Part shown: one piece after another, positions 52,301-57,621 of the stretch | How the letters are laid out: each line of letters begins with the position of its first letter | Position numbering within the stretch: the stretch's first letter is position 1 | Source of the DNA: Chelydra serpentina | Lineage: Eukaryota; Chordata; Testudines; Chelydridae | Direction of reading: 5' to 3' | DNA length: 64,000 bases | Assembly: GCA_037349315.1 (NCBI GenBank) | Contig: JBAIAC010000035.1 | Coordinates: forward strand, 7,826,501-7,890,500 | Position numbers and translations under genes: made by a program | The notes under the pieces: generated by a model | Database searches by the model: none | What the model saw: the letters and a program-made list of their open reading frames with translations, nothing else | What the model was told of the DNA's origin: nothing

Positions 52301-53648
52301 CTCTGGTTTCGGGGGGAGAAGAGAAGGAAGCAGCCAGGCGGTATGCACAGGAGGAAGAGGGGGAGAAGAGGTTTCAGTAGCTGGGGCATCATGACCAGAG
52401 GAAGAGGGAGACGGGAACCAAGTACAGGAAGGTCGGTGCAAAGGATGTGGAGGAGACCAGCAGACAGAGAAGCTGGGGGAACAGAACAGCTGGGAGGGAG
52501 GGGAAGAAATGAAGAGCCAAAAATAGACAATGTGATGAACCTGTGTTTGAAAAAGGCAAATGCACACGAGGGAGAGAGCTAAATATGCGTTAAATATCTT
52601 CCCGCCGTGACTGCTCCTATACAGAACTGTTGTCGCTGCTGTTGTGCTGTTCCACAATCACGAATGGGAAGGGAGGTGTCCAGGAGACAGACACCCTCTC
52701 GCTCTCTTTCTCAAGGGGTGGTCCACATTATGGACACGACTAGCCTAGCACACTAGGCAGTGGTGCTAAGGATGTGAAATGCCTGTCCCGTCCGGGTCTG
52801 GCTAATTCTGTTCTCTGCTTGGCAGGCGTCGGTGTTCTCAGTGGACAGCTATATGCTACTGGAGGGCACGATGGCCCCTTGGTGAGGAAGAGTGTGGAGG
52901 TTTATGATCCAGGAACAAATACCTGGAACCAAGTTGCAGACATGAACATGTGTAGAAGAAATGCAGGTAACCACTGTGGGTGATCTGTCTATCTGCATTT
53001 GTTTCTTTGGTCATGTGAGTGTATTTAATGGTACTGTGTGAACATGGTTAAAATGCAAGACTTTGGCTGTACAGGCTCCTGTAATGAAGAAAAGAGGGAG
53101 GGTGGGGGGTGTAGTAGGCTATAGAATCAAGAATTTAACAGTGGGTCCGTTTTATTCGTAGGGGTGTGCGCTGTGAATGGGCTACTCTATGTGGTTGGAG
53201 GAGACGATGGTTCTTGCAATTTGGCCTCTGTAGAGTATTATAATCCTGTCACTGATAAATGGACGTTACTGCCAACCAATATGAGCACTGGAAGAAGTTA
53301 TGCAGGTAAATAGTCCGGGGAAGAGGTGGGAACAGAACTCGGGATGTGCCAGCTCCCACATACGTGCCCAGCTGCCCCTACCAGGTCAAGGAGCGTCTAT
53401 CCCTTAACCTGAGGACTATGCCTCCTGGCCACTTGGTCTTTTCTTTTGATGCCCCTGAGGGCTTCCATTGGAGAGAATCTCTTCACAGAATTGGGGAGGC
53501 CAACTTTCTTTGCATGCCCTTGCTGCTGGTCTTGGGCGTTGCAGCCTCTGTTCGTTGCAGCACAACCCAGACGTTGCTCCGAAGCTTATGTGAGGTCTGT
53601 TTGTCCGTTCTCTCAACAGGCGTGGCTGTGATTCATAAACCATTGTGA
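556..53648 (+). CDS. KLHL3: KLHL3, kelch-like protein 3 (14 of 15 coding exons)
   Basis: Substrate-recognition subunit of a cytosolic CUL3-RING ubiquitin ligase; in mammals it binds WNK1 and WNK4 and promotes their degradation, restraining the NaCl cotransporter in distal kidney tubule. Joined exons: 556-675, 3669-3775, 12023-12144, 21820-21982, 26907-27016, 33424-33540, 35107-35256, 41125-41242, 41964-42161, 44298-44399, 48472-48600, 52826-52966, 53162-53305, 53620-53648. The 1750 bases give 582 residues plus stop, so with a five-residue exon 1 upstream the total equals the human 587. BTB domain is about residues 50-147, BACK about 152-254, and six kelch blades about 302-587 with Gly-Gly pairs at 307, 353, 400, 447, 496 and 543. 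The close paralogue KLHL2 was considered; the N-terminal stretch, the blade 1 sequence and the C-terminal HKPL ending fit KLHL3 better. No frameshift or premature stop was seen. Confidence 0.96.
638..640 (+). promoter_or_regulatory. KLHL3: possible alternative start codon in exon 2
   Basis: In-frame ATG at Met33 in the context tctcacATGGGA. The G at +4 fits the Kozak pattern, while C at -3 does not. It would give a 555-residue protein keeping the whole BTB, BACK and kelch parts, which is the length of a shorter human isoform as I recall it. Confidence 0.4.
676..3668 (+). other. KLHL3: KLHL3 intron 2
   Basis: GT-AG intron of 3.0 kb. It holds a MIR-like SINE in reverse orientation at about 2765-2970 and otherwise low-repeat sequence. 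A 163-codon open frame at 2038-2529 shows no family resemblance or coding signature that I recognise, so I treat it as chance. Confidence 0.85.
2765..2970 (-). repeat. MIR-like SINE, reverse
   Basis: Reverse copy of the amniote MIR/CORE-SINE pattern: words for falling cell counts such as CACGCAGTGAGTGAGTGGCAG and GAACTCGG are the complement of the usual 'ordered body' of the SINE. It is divergent and the ends are approximate. Confidence 0.7.
3669..3775 (+). CDS. KLHL3: KLHL3 exon 3 (start of BTB domain)
   Basis: Acceptor ttttccag|C and donor ACAG|gtact. Codes residues 45-80, the first half of the BTB fold ([10 protein letters not shown], then [18 protein letters not shown]). This surface makes the homodimer and contacts CUL3. 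Residues Ala77 and Met78, sites of human pseudohypoaldosteronism type II (PHAII) mutations by published numbering, are present unchanged in CAMFT. The ends are phase 2 and phase 1. Confidence 0.96.
4430..5715 (+). mobile_element. CR1 LINE remnant, sense, 5'-truncated
   Basis: The C-terminal part of the CR1 reverse-transcriptase ORF is readable at 4608-4928 (LEHCVQFW, then [17 protein letters not shown]). The 3' end at about 5640-5715 has the usual CR1 finish GGTCCCTTCCAGTTCTGTG ending in short GATTCTGTG repeats. It is 5'-truncated as CR1 copies usually are, and broken by stops and a hAT insertion at 5182-5629. Confidence 0.88.
5182..5629. mobile_element. hAT-type element nested in CR1, 448 bp
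   Basis: Inverted ends CAGGGGTCTCAAAC and GTTTGAGACCCCTG. A perfect 8-bp duplication GTCTAGAT occurs at 5174-5181 and 5630-5637. The body is GC-rich (GCGGCCC words) with no transposase, so it is non-autonomous. Insertion is younger than the CR1 copy that it splits. Confidence 0.93.
7418..7752. mobile_element. hAT-type element, 335 bp
   Basis: Ends CAGGGATCGGCAGCCTTTGG and the complement CAAAGGTTGCCGATCCCTG. A perfect 8-bp duplication CTTTCCAA occurs at 7410-7417 and 7753-7760. The body is a long imperfect palindrome around the words TGCGGGAAGC and CCACTTCCCGCA. A 221-codon minus-strand frame crosses it and is not a gene. Confidence 0.93.
8950..9185 (+). repeat. MIR-like SINE, sense
   Basis: The box words GTGGGTAGAGCACAGGACTG and TGTGTGACCATAGGCAAGTC are those of the amniote MIR/CORE-SINE family. 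A tail with GGGGCCCTGG follows to about 9185. It is near full length. Confidence 0.85.
10649..10697 (+). repeat. (AC)n microsatellite
   Basis: About 24 uninterrupted AC units, directly abutting an inverted-repeat element. Confidence 0.98.
10696..11156. mobile_element. hAT-like inverted-repeat element
   Basis: Ends CAGCCGTAACTAG and CTAGCTATGGCT(C). Near each end are GGGGCGCA and TGCGCCCC words. The interior holds several inverted and direct copies of a segment with GAGGTCCGC and GCAAGCGGAAG words. A clean target duplication is not visible because it sits against simple repeats. Confidence 0.6.
11173..11195 (+). repeat. (CT)n microsatellite
   Basis: About 11 CT units, following a short ACGC run. 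Confidence 0.95.
12023..12144 (+). CDS. KLHL3: KLHL3 exon 4 (BTB domain)
   Basis: Acceptor ttcag|GA and donor CAG|gtaagc. Codes residues 82-121 with the BTB alpha3-beta4 region; the stretch [20 protein letters not shown] is typical of KLHL2/KLHL3. The residue after Asp82-Met83 is Thr here where I recall Ser in human, and Glu85, a reported PHAII site, is kept. The ends are phase 1 and phase 0. Confidence 0.97.
12381..12510. repeat. inverted repeat, 52-bp arms
   Basis: Arms at 12381-12432 and 12459-12510 are near-perfect complements, with a 26-bp loop. Each arm carries GGTGGGTGAGGTAATATC or its complement. A related single arm lies at about 55968-56020. Confidence 0.9.
13446..13680. mobile_element. 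degenerate TIR-type DNA element
   Basis: Begins TAGGGCTAGACTAGAG, resembling the TAGGGCTAGTCTACAC ends of the elements at 31528 and 47535. It contains palindromic pieces such as GTAACTGTCGCTGTAAG and ends in a less clear GCGACATAAATTATG region. No duplication could be defined. Confidence 0.45.
13895..14080 (+). repeat. MIR-like SINE, sense
   Basis: Contains GACTGGACAAATCACCTAG and CTCAGTTCCCCATCTGTAAA, standard MIR/CORE-SINE 3' segments, and ends in TGAGGCACTCAGAT. Confidence 0.85.
16284..16331 (+). repeat. (TG)n microsatellite
   Basis: About 24 TG units followed by (GA)4. It explains the His-Thr run in a spurious minus-strand frame. Confidence 0.98.
19014..19083 (+). repeat. 35-bp perfect tandem duplication
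   Basis: 19014-19048 and 19049-19083 are identical, beginning TCTACGTATCCTG. A shorter related piece (CCTGAATGGGCTGTC) lies just upstream at 19001, 22 bp away. Confidence 0.95.
19146..19340 (-). repeat. MIR-like SINE, reverse
   Basis: The words ACAGGAGGTCTGTGGCAGA, GAACCCAGGTCTCC and GTGCCCTAACCACTGG are the complement of the MIR/CORE-SINE body. Confidence 0.85.
19942..19960 (+). repeat. (CT)n microsatellite
   Basis: A short uninterrupted (TC)9 tract. Confidence 0.95.
21820..21982 (+). CDS. KLHL3: KLHL3 exon 5 (BTB end, BACK start)
   Basis: Acceptor gctctcag|G and donor GCAG|gtgagc. Codes residues 122-175: the last BTB helices with the 3-box that grips CUL3 ([11 protein letters not shown]), then the first BACK helices ([17 protein letters not shown]). 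Cys164, a reported PHAII position at the CUL3 interface, is conserved. The ends are phase 0 and phase 1. The reading frame runs through the donor into the intron, which has no significance. Confidence 0.97.
23042..23165 (+). mobile_element. hAT-type miniature element, 124 bp, copy 2
   Basis: Same family and orientation as the copy at 329-452. Ends are TAGGGTGACCAG and CTGGTCACCCTA, with duplication CTCTCAAA at 23034-23041 and 23166-23173. Confidence 0.9.
24768..24891. mobile_element. short inverted-repeat element
   Basis: Starts GGCCTGATTCTCA and ends TGAGAATCGGGCC, a 13-bp inverted pair with one mismatch. The 124-bp body has no coding capacity. No obvious flanking duplication was found. Confidence 0.6.
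26907..27016 (+). CDS. KLHL3: KLHL3 exon 6 (BACK domain)
   Basis: Acceptor ttgaacag|AG and donor AAG|gtacag. Codes residues 177-212 of the BACK domain, with the motifs [20 protein letters not shown] and SSEEK. The ends are phase 1 and phase 0. The sequence appears identical to mammalian KLHL3 in the parts I can recall. Confidence 0.96.
27538..28094. mobile_element. hAT-type element, 557 bp
   Basis: Ends TAAGGCCCTACCAAATT and AAATTTGGTAGGGCCCTA. A perfect 8-bp duplication CCTATTGG occurs at 27530-27537 and 28095-28102. The body holds further inverted words, CCCTGACCCAAAAAGG and CCTTTTGGGTCAGG, so a second element may be nested at about 27657-27983. Confidence 0.9.
28125..28345 (+). repeat. 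MIR-like SINE, sense
   Basis: Begins GGCCCAGTGGTTAGGG and carries GAGCAAGTCATGTAGCC, CTCAGCTCCACATGTG and TGAGGTGCTCAGATT, all MIR/CORE-SINE pieces. Near full length. Confidence 0.88.
28577..29095 (+). repeat. G-rich minisatellite, ~130-bp unit
   Basis: About four units spaced 130-131 bp, anchored on GGAATGAGGGCTTCGGGGTG at 28761, 28892 and 29022. The + strand is very G-rich with many G runs. The 150-156-codon frames on both strands are repeat products. Confidence 0.92.
29643..29856. mobile_element. hAT-type element, 214 bp
   Basis: Begins CAGTGGTTCTTGAAC and ends GGGTCCCAACCCCCTG. A perfect 8-bp duplication GTGTAGCG occurs at 29635-29642 and 29857-29864. The inverted ends are imperfect. 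Confidence 0.85.
30385..30790 (-). repeat. MIR-like SINE, reverse, split
   Basis: MIR-like parts at 30385-30496 (GATCCTCACAACACCCG, then GCTCACACAGGG) and 30725-30790 (AGTCTGTGACAGAAC, GAACCCAAATCTCCTG) are continuous in the SINE consensus. The 228 bp between them are foreign. Confidence 0.8.
30497..30724. mobile_element. element inserted in MIR
   Basis: Starts TATGTCTGCACAGC, a relative of the GTCTACAC-type ends, and contains CTAAAAATAGC and GCTCATGCTAGCAC. It shares these words with 34060-34290. No duplication could be fixed. Confidence 0.5.
31528..31800. mobile_element. two-hairpin DNA element, right end degraded
   Basis: Begins TTAGGGCTAGTCTACAC. Hairpin 1 has a perfect 20-bp stem (31585-31604 with 31610-31629, 5-bp loop). 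Hairpin 2 has a near-perfect stem of about 21 bp (31744-31765 with 31775-31795). The right inverted end is missing. Same family as 47535-47837. Confidence 0.8.
33424..33540 (+). CDS. KLHL3: KLHL3 exon 7 (BACK domain)
   Basis: Acceptor ctgcgtag|G and donor CAG|gttagt. Codes residues 213-251 ([16 protein letters not shown], then [20 protein letters not shown]). It is phase 0 at both ends and 117 bp long, so it is frame-neutral. It forms the helical linker between CUL3-binding and substrate-binding halves. Confidence 0.97.
33541..35106 (+). other. KLHL3: KLHL3 intron 7
   Basis: GT-AG intron of 1.6 kb. A degenerate element with a TATATCTGCACTTCAAG-type end lies at about 34060-34290; it resembles the segment at 30497-30720 through shared words such as CTAAAAATAGC and GCTAGCA. 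The rest has no feature that I can support. Confidence 0.8.
34060..34290. repeat. degenerate element related to 30497-30724
   Basis: Shares words with the insert at 30.5 kb (CTAAAAATAGCTTAG, GCTAGC) and begins TTATATCTGCACTTCAAG. Ends are unclear. Confidence 0.4.
35107..35256 (+). CDS. KLHL3: KLHL3 exon 8 (BACK end and linker)
   Basis: Acceptor attcccag|ACA and donor AAG|gtaagc. Codes residues 252-301: [20 protein letters not shown], the helix [12 protein letters not shown], then the basic linker [14 protein letters not shown] into the propeller. It is phase 0 at both ends and 150 bp long. Gln follows QR where I recall Leu in human. Confidence 0.97.
36020..36107. repeat. hAT-type fragment
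   Basis: GGTTCTCAAAATATTTC at the left and GTTGAGAACCGCTG at the right look like hAT ends of the CAGNGGTTCTCAA type. The interior is only 60 bp. Confidence 0.45.
36781..37260 (-). repeat. degenerate CR1-like region with hAT end
   Basis: Starts GAACCATAGAAACAAGAAG, like a reversed CR1 3' end. It is then interrupted at about 36826 by CAGAGGTTCTCAAC, a hAT-type end. The remainder resembles reversed LINE 3' sequence but is strongly diverged, so the call is tentative. Confidence 0.35.
37890..38246. mobile_element. hAT-type element, 357 bp
   Basis: Ends CAGCGGTTCTCAAAC and AGTTTGAGAACCCCTG. The flanking 8-mers TAATACTC (37882-37889) and GAATACTC (38247-38254) match at seven of eight positions. 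No transposase frame. Confidence 0.85.
38525..38542 (+). repeat. (AAAT)n microsatellite
   Basis: About four to five AAAT units. Confidence 0.85.
38876..40480 (-). mobile_element. CR1/L2-type LINE remnant, antisense, ~1.6 kb
   Basis: The minus strand at 40294-40440 reads [20 protein letters not shown] then [13 protein letters not shown], a reverse-transcriptase motif of this LINE class. Further along, a broken frame near 40130-40180 matches the LDFQKA region. The 3' part at 38876-39050 contains the typical GGGTCAGATC and CCAGTATCCTGTG words. It is frameshifted and dead. Confidence 0.8.
41125..41242 (+). CDS. KLHL3: KLHL3 exon 9 (kelch blade 1)
   Basis: Acceptor tttcccag|GTA and donor GCAG|gtaagt. 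Codes residues 302-340 with [20 protein letters not shown] and ELPSRRCRA, the first kelch blade. The blade Gly-Gly is at 307-308, and Gln309, a reported PHAII site, is conserved. The ends are phase 0 and phase 1. Confidence 0.97.
41243..41963 (+). other. KLHL3: KLHL3 intron 9
   Basis: Short GT-AG intron of 0.7 kb. A small (GT) run lies near 41728, and no other feature was seen. Confidence 0.85.
41964..42161 (+). CDS. KLHL3: KLHL3 exon 10 (kelch blades 2-3)
   Basis: Acceptor tctaacag|GT and donor ACTG|gtatgt. The longest exon here, 198 bp, codes residues 342-406: [19 protein letters not shown], then [20 protein letters not shown] and [11 protein letters not shown]. Gly-Gly pairs fall at 353 and 400. 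Phase 1 at both ends. Confidence 0.97.
43450..43713. mobile_element. DNA element with GTCTACAC ends, 264 bp
   Basis: Left end GGGCTTGTCTACAC at 43450-43463 and complementary right end GTGTAGACAAGCTCC at 43699-43713. The body has TATACTGGCATAG and CTGGTATAACTTTGC, which are partial complements. Non-autonomous. Confidence 0.8.
43812..43935 (-). mobile_element. hAT-type miniature element, 124 bp, copy 3
   Basis: Same family as the copies at 329 and 23042 but inverted relative to them. It has a perfect duplication GCTTGAAA at 43804-43811 and 43936-43943, and the same length of exactly 124 bp. Confidence 0.9.
44298..44399 (+). CDS. KLHL3: KLHL3 exon 11 (kelch blade 3-4, regulatory serine)
   Basis: Acceptor aactag|GT and donor GAGG|gtaag. 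Codes residues 408-440 ([19 protein letters not shown], then [14 protein letters not shown]). Ser433 in the RRSS motif is the site that PKC, PKA and Akt phosphorylate in mammals to block WNK4 binding; Ser410 and Arg431, other reported PHAII sites, are also kept. Phase 1 at both ends, 102 bp. Confidence 0.97.
44768..44788 (+). repeat. T homopolymer
   Basis: About 21 T residues; the source of the polylysine run in antisense frames. Confidence 0.95.
47345..47480 (-). repeat. MIR-like fragment, reverse
   Basis: ACCACTGTGAGGTAAATATT and TCCATTTTACGAAAGCAGAG followed by a degraded end match the reversed MIR/CORE-SINE 3' half. Confidence 0.6.
47535..47837. mobile_element. two-hairpin DNA element, complete
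   Basis: Ends TTAGGGTAGGTCTACAC and GTGTAGACCTAGCCTTA, so the flank is a TTA duplication of PIF/Harbinger type if TTA is not part of the element. Hairpin 1 is a 19-bp perfect stem (47587-47605 with 47611-47629, 5-bp loop). Hairpin 2 is a long imperfect stem around ACTTCAGCTACG and CGTAGCTGAAGT (about 47733-47803). Confidence 0.82.
48472..48600 (+). CDS. KLHL3: KLHL3 exon 12 (kelch blade 4)
   Basis: Acceptor ttcttgcag|GT and donor GCAG|gtatca. Codes residues 442-483 ([20 protein letters not shown], then [16 protein letters not shown]). The Gly-Gly pair is at 447. Phase 1 at both ends, 129 bp. Confidence 0.97.
49180..49395 (+). repeat. MIR-like SINE, sense, diverged
   Basis: Contains AGTGAGTGGACAGGCC, GTGTGGCTGTAGGCTACTC and AATGGGGATGATAATGC, ending GATGCTATAGAAG. 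It matches the MIR/CORE-SINE order with heavy divergence. Confidence 0.6.
50792..51065. mobile_element. DNA element with GTCTACAC-type ends
   Basis: Begins AGGCTTTGTCTACACTGCC and contains further words such as GGCAGTGTGAACGCGG and TTTGTCGGCAAAAGCGCCG. Near the right edge GGCTGTGTCTACACAGCC is itself a short palindrome. The element boundaries are approximate. Confidence 0.55.
52826..52966 (+). CDS. KLHL3: KLHL3 exon 13 (kelch blade 5)
   Basis: Acceptor cttggcag|GC and donor GCAG|gtaacc. Codes residues 485-530 ([20 protein letters not shown], then [10 protein letters not shown]). The Gly-Gly pair is at 496. Arg528, the most frequently mutated PHAII residue by published reports, is present in the CRRNA motif. 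Phase 1 at both ends, 141 bp. Confidence 0.97.
52967..53161 (+). other. KLHL3: KLHL3 intron 13
   Basis: The shortest intron, 195 bp, GT-AG, with no repeat seen. Confidence 0.9.
53162..53305 (+). CDS. KLHL3: KLHL3 exon 14 (kelch blade 6)
   Basis: Acceptor tattcgtag|GG and donor GCAG|gtaaat. Codes residues 532-578 ([20 protein letters not shown], then MSTGRSYA). The Gly-Gly pair is at 543. Phase 1 at both ends, 144 bp. The segment [13 protein letters not shown] helps separate it from KLHL2, which I recall as having [12 protein letters not shown]. Confidence 0.97.
53306..53619 (+). other. KLHL3: KLHL3 intron 14
   Basis: Short GT-AG intron of 314 bp, acceptor tctcaacag. No repeat was seen. Confidence 0.9.
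53620..53648 (+). CDS. KLHL3: KLHL3 exon 15, coding part with stop
   Basis: Acceptor tctcaacag|GC. Codes the last eight residues VAVIHKPL followed by TGA. This closing strand completes the propeller by pairing with blade 1. The ending HKPL resembles the human HKSL ending of KLHL3 rather than the DKPL of KLHL2. Confidence 0.95.
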
Positions 53649-55039
53649 CACCTACTCCTGCTAATGCAAGGAGCAGCAGTGAAGTGACTCTCACTGGGCG
53701 TTCGCGAGGAGATGCCCGACGCCTGATTTAATCCATCTGATTGCTGTTGAACTCCTAGCGTGGCAAGTGCTGCATTAAGAACTTCCCCTTCCGCGGATAG
53801 TGCAGCAACGTGCCAATCCCAAGGTGTTGCTTGTTGTCCTTGGTGCAATCAATTCTCTCTGAACAGCCGGTTTCCTGGGATAAACATTGTGCTTAAACTG
53901 ATACCGGAGAGACTGAATTTCGTGTGTGAAACAAAAAGCTACTGTAGGGCATGTGAGTAAAAACAAATGTACTGAATGTCTTCACTACTGATACTTTGTA
54001 CACACCTTGAGTTAAGCTATTTACTCACTGCTCCTGGAACTTACTACTGACAGTGGAACCTTCTAACCACCAATCATCAGAAATATACTGGACCAGGGTG
54101 CTGTCTTGTGTTTGACACTGTCTCAGTCACATGTATGTATGTCACTGGACAACTGTATGTATCCCTAGCACACTTATGATATGATTGGAGATGTACATTG
54201 TATGATTGTTTTGCTAGTCACATAGCTGCTTTTATATACGGGATAGGATGTGCTGGGCAGTGGCTTGCCCAGAGAAAAGTGAATACCCCACCACCTAAAG
54301 GTTGTTAATCCCACAAACATGCTGCTCTGGGGGGGAGGAGGGGGGCTTATTGCTCCCATAAAACATGTACTGTGCAAACTAAAAATCAAGGAAGAAAGTC
54401 ATACCTCTGTGTCCTGCATTTCAAGGCCATTTTGGAACAGAGCATTTACACATAAGAGTGTGTCTTAGTGAGTCATTAACACGTCTCGCCTGTATCCAGC
54501 CAAATAATCCTCCACCACCCAAGAAGTGATTCAAGACCAAGATAAAATGCCTACAGTGTCTTAACGCTTCCAGAAGAGGGAAATTGTATTCTTCAGTGTC
54601 GTTCTCATTTTTAAAGTGTTTTTGGTGTTAAGTGCTTTCTTCCATCCATGCCAAGTAGTTAGCAGGAGCCTTTATAAGATCCTTCCAAAAAGGGATTTTA
54701 AAACCAGTGAAAGCTGGGCTCTGCTGTGACTTTTAATAATCTCACTTGTATCAAAGCCCTGCTAGTTTGTTTTCCCTTTAAAAGGATGGAGTCAGCTTGC
54801 AAATCGTATGTGTGACTCCCAGCATACCCTGCTGCTGGGAGTCATGACACACTTCTGGGTATCTGCTGTAGTTAAAAGTAACACCAAAGGGTCCTGAAAG
54901 ATGTTTGGGGGGTGGAGGAGGGAATAAAAGGTTTCCTCTGAGTTCTCTCCCCCCCCACCCCCCAATCTCATGTAACATTGTGCATTTTACAGGACTTTTG
55001 ATAGTCAGTTTCACTGTTTTCCCTTATAGAGCCAGTCAG

Positions 55040-55394
55040 AGCTTTCCTATACGGGGAAATACTGCTGAAATTCTGCAGGCCTATTATTATTCTGGCATAG
55101 CTATAGCGGTATAACTCCCAAAGGTGACTCAGAGGTCAGAAGGGACCATCATGATCATCTAGTCTGACTTCCTGCACATTGCAGGCCACACAACCTTACC
55201 CACCCGCTCACTGTATTCCAGAATAAAAGTGACTGTTTCCAGTGTAGCTTATGTTGCTTCGGAGGCAGTTTAAGCTACACCGAAGACGTTATTTGCATTA
55301 CAGTATTCGCTTTGGGAGTTAGCTGTAGTGATATATGTCGGAATATTTATACCGCTATAATTCTGCCGGTCAGTTTTCCCACGTAGACAAGCCT
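55040..55394. mobile_element. degenerate DNA element with nested CR1-tail piece
   Basis: A right end CACGTAGACAAGCC at 55380-55394 and words such as GGCATAGCTATAGCGG and GATATATGTCGG identify the GTCTACAC-type group. At 55128-55226 a reversed CR1-tail repeat is inserted (AGGTCAGAAGGGACCATCAT, then ATCATCTAGTCTGAC). The left end is not defined. Confidence 0.5.
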
Positions 55395-55561
55395 TCAATA
55401 TCTCCGTGCTCAAAAAGCTTTCAGTATCCCCCTTGCTCTTAGAAACATCAACAGGGGAGTAGAAAAACCCTTTAAAATGGCTTTTAAAGAATATAAAAAT
55501 AAGTCATGATGTGCTGATTTTAAAGGGAGATTGATCAGGAAGTGGCATGTTTTAAAATGCA

Positions 55562-55765
55562 GGGCTTGTCTACATGGAGACTTAATGCATGGCAAACTGA
55601 GGTATAAAACTACACTGCACTAGCTTGCTATGTGCTACGTGGTTGTGACATCAAAGTGCGCTAAGGAACTTCCCGTGCATGGGAGTGGGGTCCGCCTGGC
55701 CAGTTAGTGCACGGTAGATATACACCCTGTCTTGTTGTGCACGTAGTCTCCATGTAGACAAGGCC
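55562..55765. mobile_element. DNA element with GGCTTGTCTACAT ends, 204 bp
   Basis: Left end GGGCTTGTCTACATGGAGAC and complementary right end GTCTCCATGTAGACAAGGCC, a 20-bp inverted pair with one mismatch. Non-coding. Confidence 0.85.
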
Positions 55766-55964
55766 AAGTAGACTTTAAAAATGCAAGGTGACAGTGTCCC
55801 TTTAACCTGTATGCCTATGGCTCAGCCCCATTGACTTCAGTGGGAGCTCTGCATAGGCATATGAGCGGTGCATCTGATCCTCTCTAGGGAATGTTAAGTA
55901 GCATCCACTCGTTCTGTGTTGTAAAGCTAACAGTGAACTGTCCAGTGGAATGACAGTATCGATA

Positions 55965-56175
55965 TTAGAGAGACAAGGTGGGTGAGGTAATATCATTTAT
56001 TGGACCAACTCCTGTTGGTGAGAGAGGCAAGCTTTTGAGCCTCACCGAGCTTTTCAGGTCTGGGAAAGGTACTCGGAATGTCAGAGCTATATGCAAGGTG
56101 GAACAGATTGTTTAGCATCAGTAGTTAGCACATCTTCCCAACGACTACAACTACACTGCATACAATATTGATATT
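55965..56175 (+). repeat. repeat related to inverted arms at 12381
   Basis: AGAGAGACAAGGTGGGTGAG and TAATATCATTTATTGGACC match the 12.4-kb arm. It continues with GTCTGGGAAAGGTACTCGG and GGAACAGATTGTTTAGCATC and ends CTACAACTACACTGCATAC, a unit I remember as common in turtles and crocodilians. Confidence 0.7.
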
Positions 56176-57621
56176 GTCAGCTGGGGTGTAGTGGCTCGGG
56201 TGAGGGGGTTCTGGAAATAAGTCAAGAAAGCCGAGTGTCCCATAAACCCTCCTCCACCCCTCACTCCACGCTCTACAATCCATATATCTGAACAAAATCA
56301 ATGAAATTAGTAGAAATAATGGTTCTGCCAGCTGATGCTTTACTATTGTGTGTTGGCTCCATCACTTGCTCGCCAGGAGTCTGATGTAAAGGCCATTGAA
56401 GTTGATGGGAGTCTTTCCATGGACTTCAGCAGGCTTTGGATCAGGCTTTAGGAGGCATCCTCACCGAACCACCAGCATTCATCCCTAAATACCTACTCAC
56501 CAGCCATTACACTTCAGCTTTGGGTAGTTTATCCAATACTACATAAGATGAAGTGATTCTTAAATTAACTCCATAGGCTGTGGGAGTGTGTGTTTGAATA
56601 GCTCTAGACCATCTCACCTGGGATTATAATGCACAAGATGAAAGGCTGAATCTCTTTAACTACTGAAGAGGTGCACTTATCTTTTGAGACAGTGGGTTTC
56701 GGTGTCTTACTGCTATTCTGAAATGGCATTTACACATACACGTGGCCTAAGGAAAACCACTACCCCCATGTGCATACTGGACATGGCTAGTAGTACCCTG
56801 ATATTTGATCAGGAATCACTAATTGTGTTTTCGTCTCCAAAGCTATTTCGTATCAATAGGAAATGATGCTTCTTTCCTTCCTTCTCTAACGTTGCAGCAT
56901 TATGCAAGTCACGTGACCTCGTTTTTCAGCTATGCAATATTAACATCTGTAACACATGACAAGCCACTTGTAATATCCCCTAAAAATGCTTTTGAAGTTG
57001 TCTTACTGGATGTGTGGTTTAATGTTTGTATTAATTCTGAGCACCTGAGCCAGATCGTTTCAAATATTGCCTTTTTTAGGACTGAAAATGTAGCTTTAGA
57101 GCTAACAAATGTTAATGTAAATATTTTTATAAGATAATTTTTAAGAATTTTTGGATTACTTTTTATTGTCCTGGATGACGTTATGTTCCATTCTGTATCG
57201 AATTCTTACACTCTAATACAGTTCTCGCCAGCCGTGGTGTGGGTGTGAATTTGAACATTTTCTGCACAAGAAATTACAGCATTGTAACTAAGGTGGGATA
57301 AATTCTCTTTGCTCTTGTGTTAATTCTAACACATTAAAATGATACTGCTGGGTTCAACATTATGAATTTAAAATGATTTCATTACCTCAATTGCTAAGCA
57401 CAGCGTAGATTAGATTTTTAAAAAAAAATAATTTTAAATGTCTAATTCAACTTTCTCTTTTTCTGCTGTCGATTTAATCTTTGCTGTTCACTCAGCTCAG
57501 ACAAGGAAACCAGGCTGACTCTAGTCAGTTTCATTTTTGGTCTTCCCCTGCCCTCCCCCCGAGCAGAATGCTGCAGTTGGTTGGGTGGTAATGTAGGGAG
57601 ATGTGTTTGAGTCCAAACCTA

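Larger units (their letters stand above)
48601..52825 (+). other. KLHL3: KLHL3 intron 12
   Basis: GT-AG intron of 4.2 kb. It contains a sense MIR-like SINE (about 49180-49395) and an element with GTCTACAC ends (50792-51065). The segment 52190-52580 is purine-rich. Open frames of 130-146 codons at 51996-52394 and 52217-52657 overlap on opposite strands in this biased sequence and look spurious. Confidence 0.85.
53649..57400 (+). other. KLHL3: KLHL3 3' UTR, end unresolved
   Basis: Sequence after the stop. Mammalian KLHL3 has a long 3' UTR, so the AT-rich, mostly non-repetitive stretches at 53650-54780 and 56580-57400 are reasonable candidates. Possible poly(A) signals are AATAAA at 55222 (inside a repeat fragment), ATTAAA at 57333, and AATAAA at 59685 and 60679. 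None has a clearly decisive downstream GT-rich element, so the end given here is only a guess. Transposon pieces at 55040-56175 interrupt the region. Confidence 0.4.

Noticed and set aside
52217..52657. 146-codon minus-strand frame rich in Ser and Pro
   Set aside because: It opposes a plus-strand frame in purine-biased DNA, which suppresses stop codons by composition.
556..53648. Assignment to the paralogue KLHL2
   Set aside because: The pieces that differ most between the two, such as [13 protein letters not shown] and the TYVADM and HKPL regions, fit KLHL3 better, and the total length fits 587.
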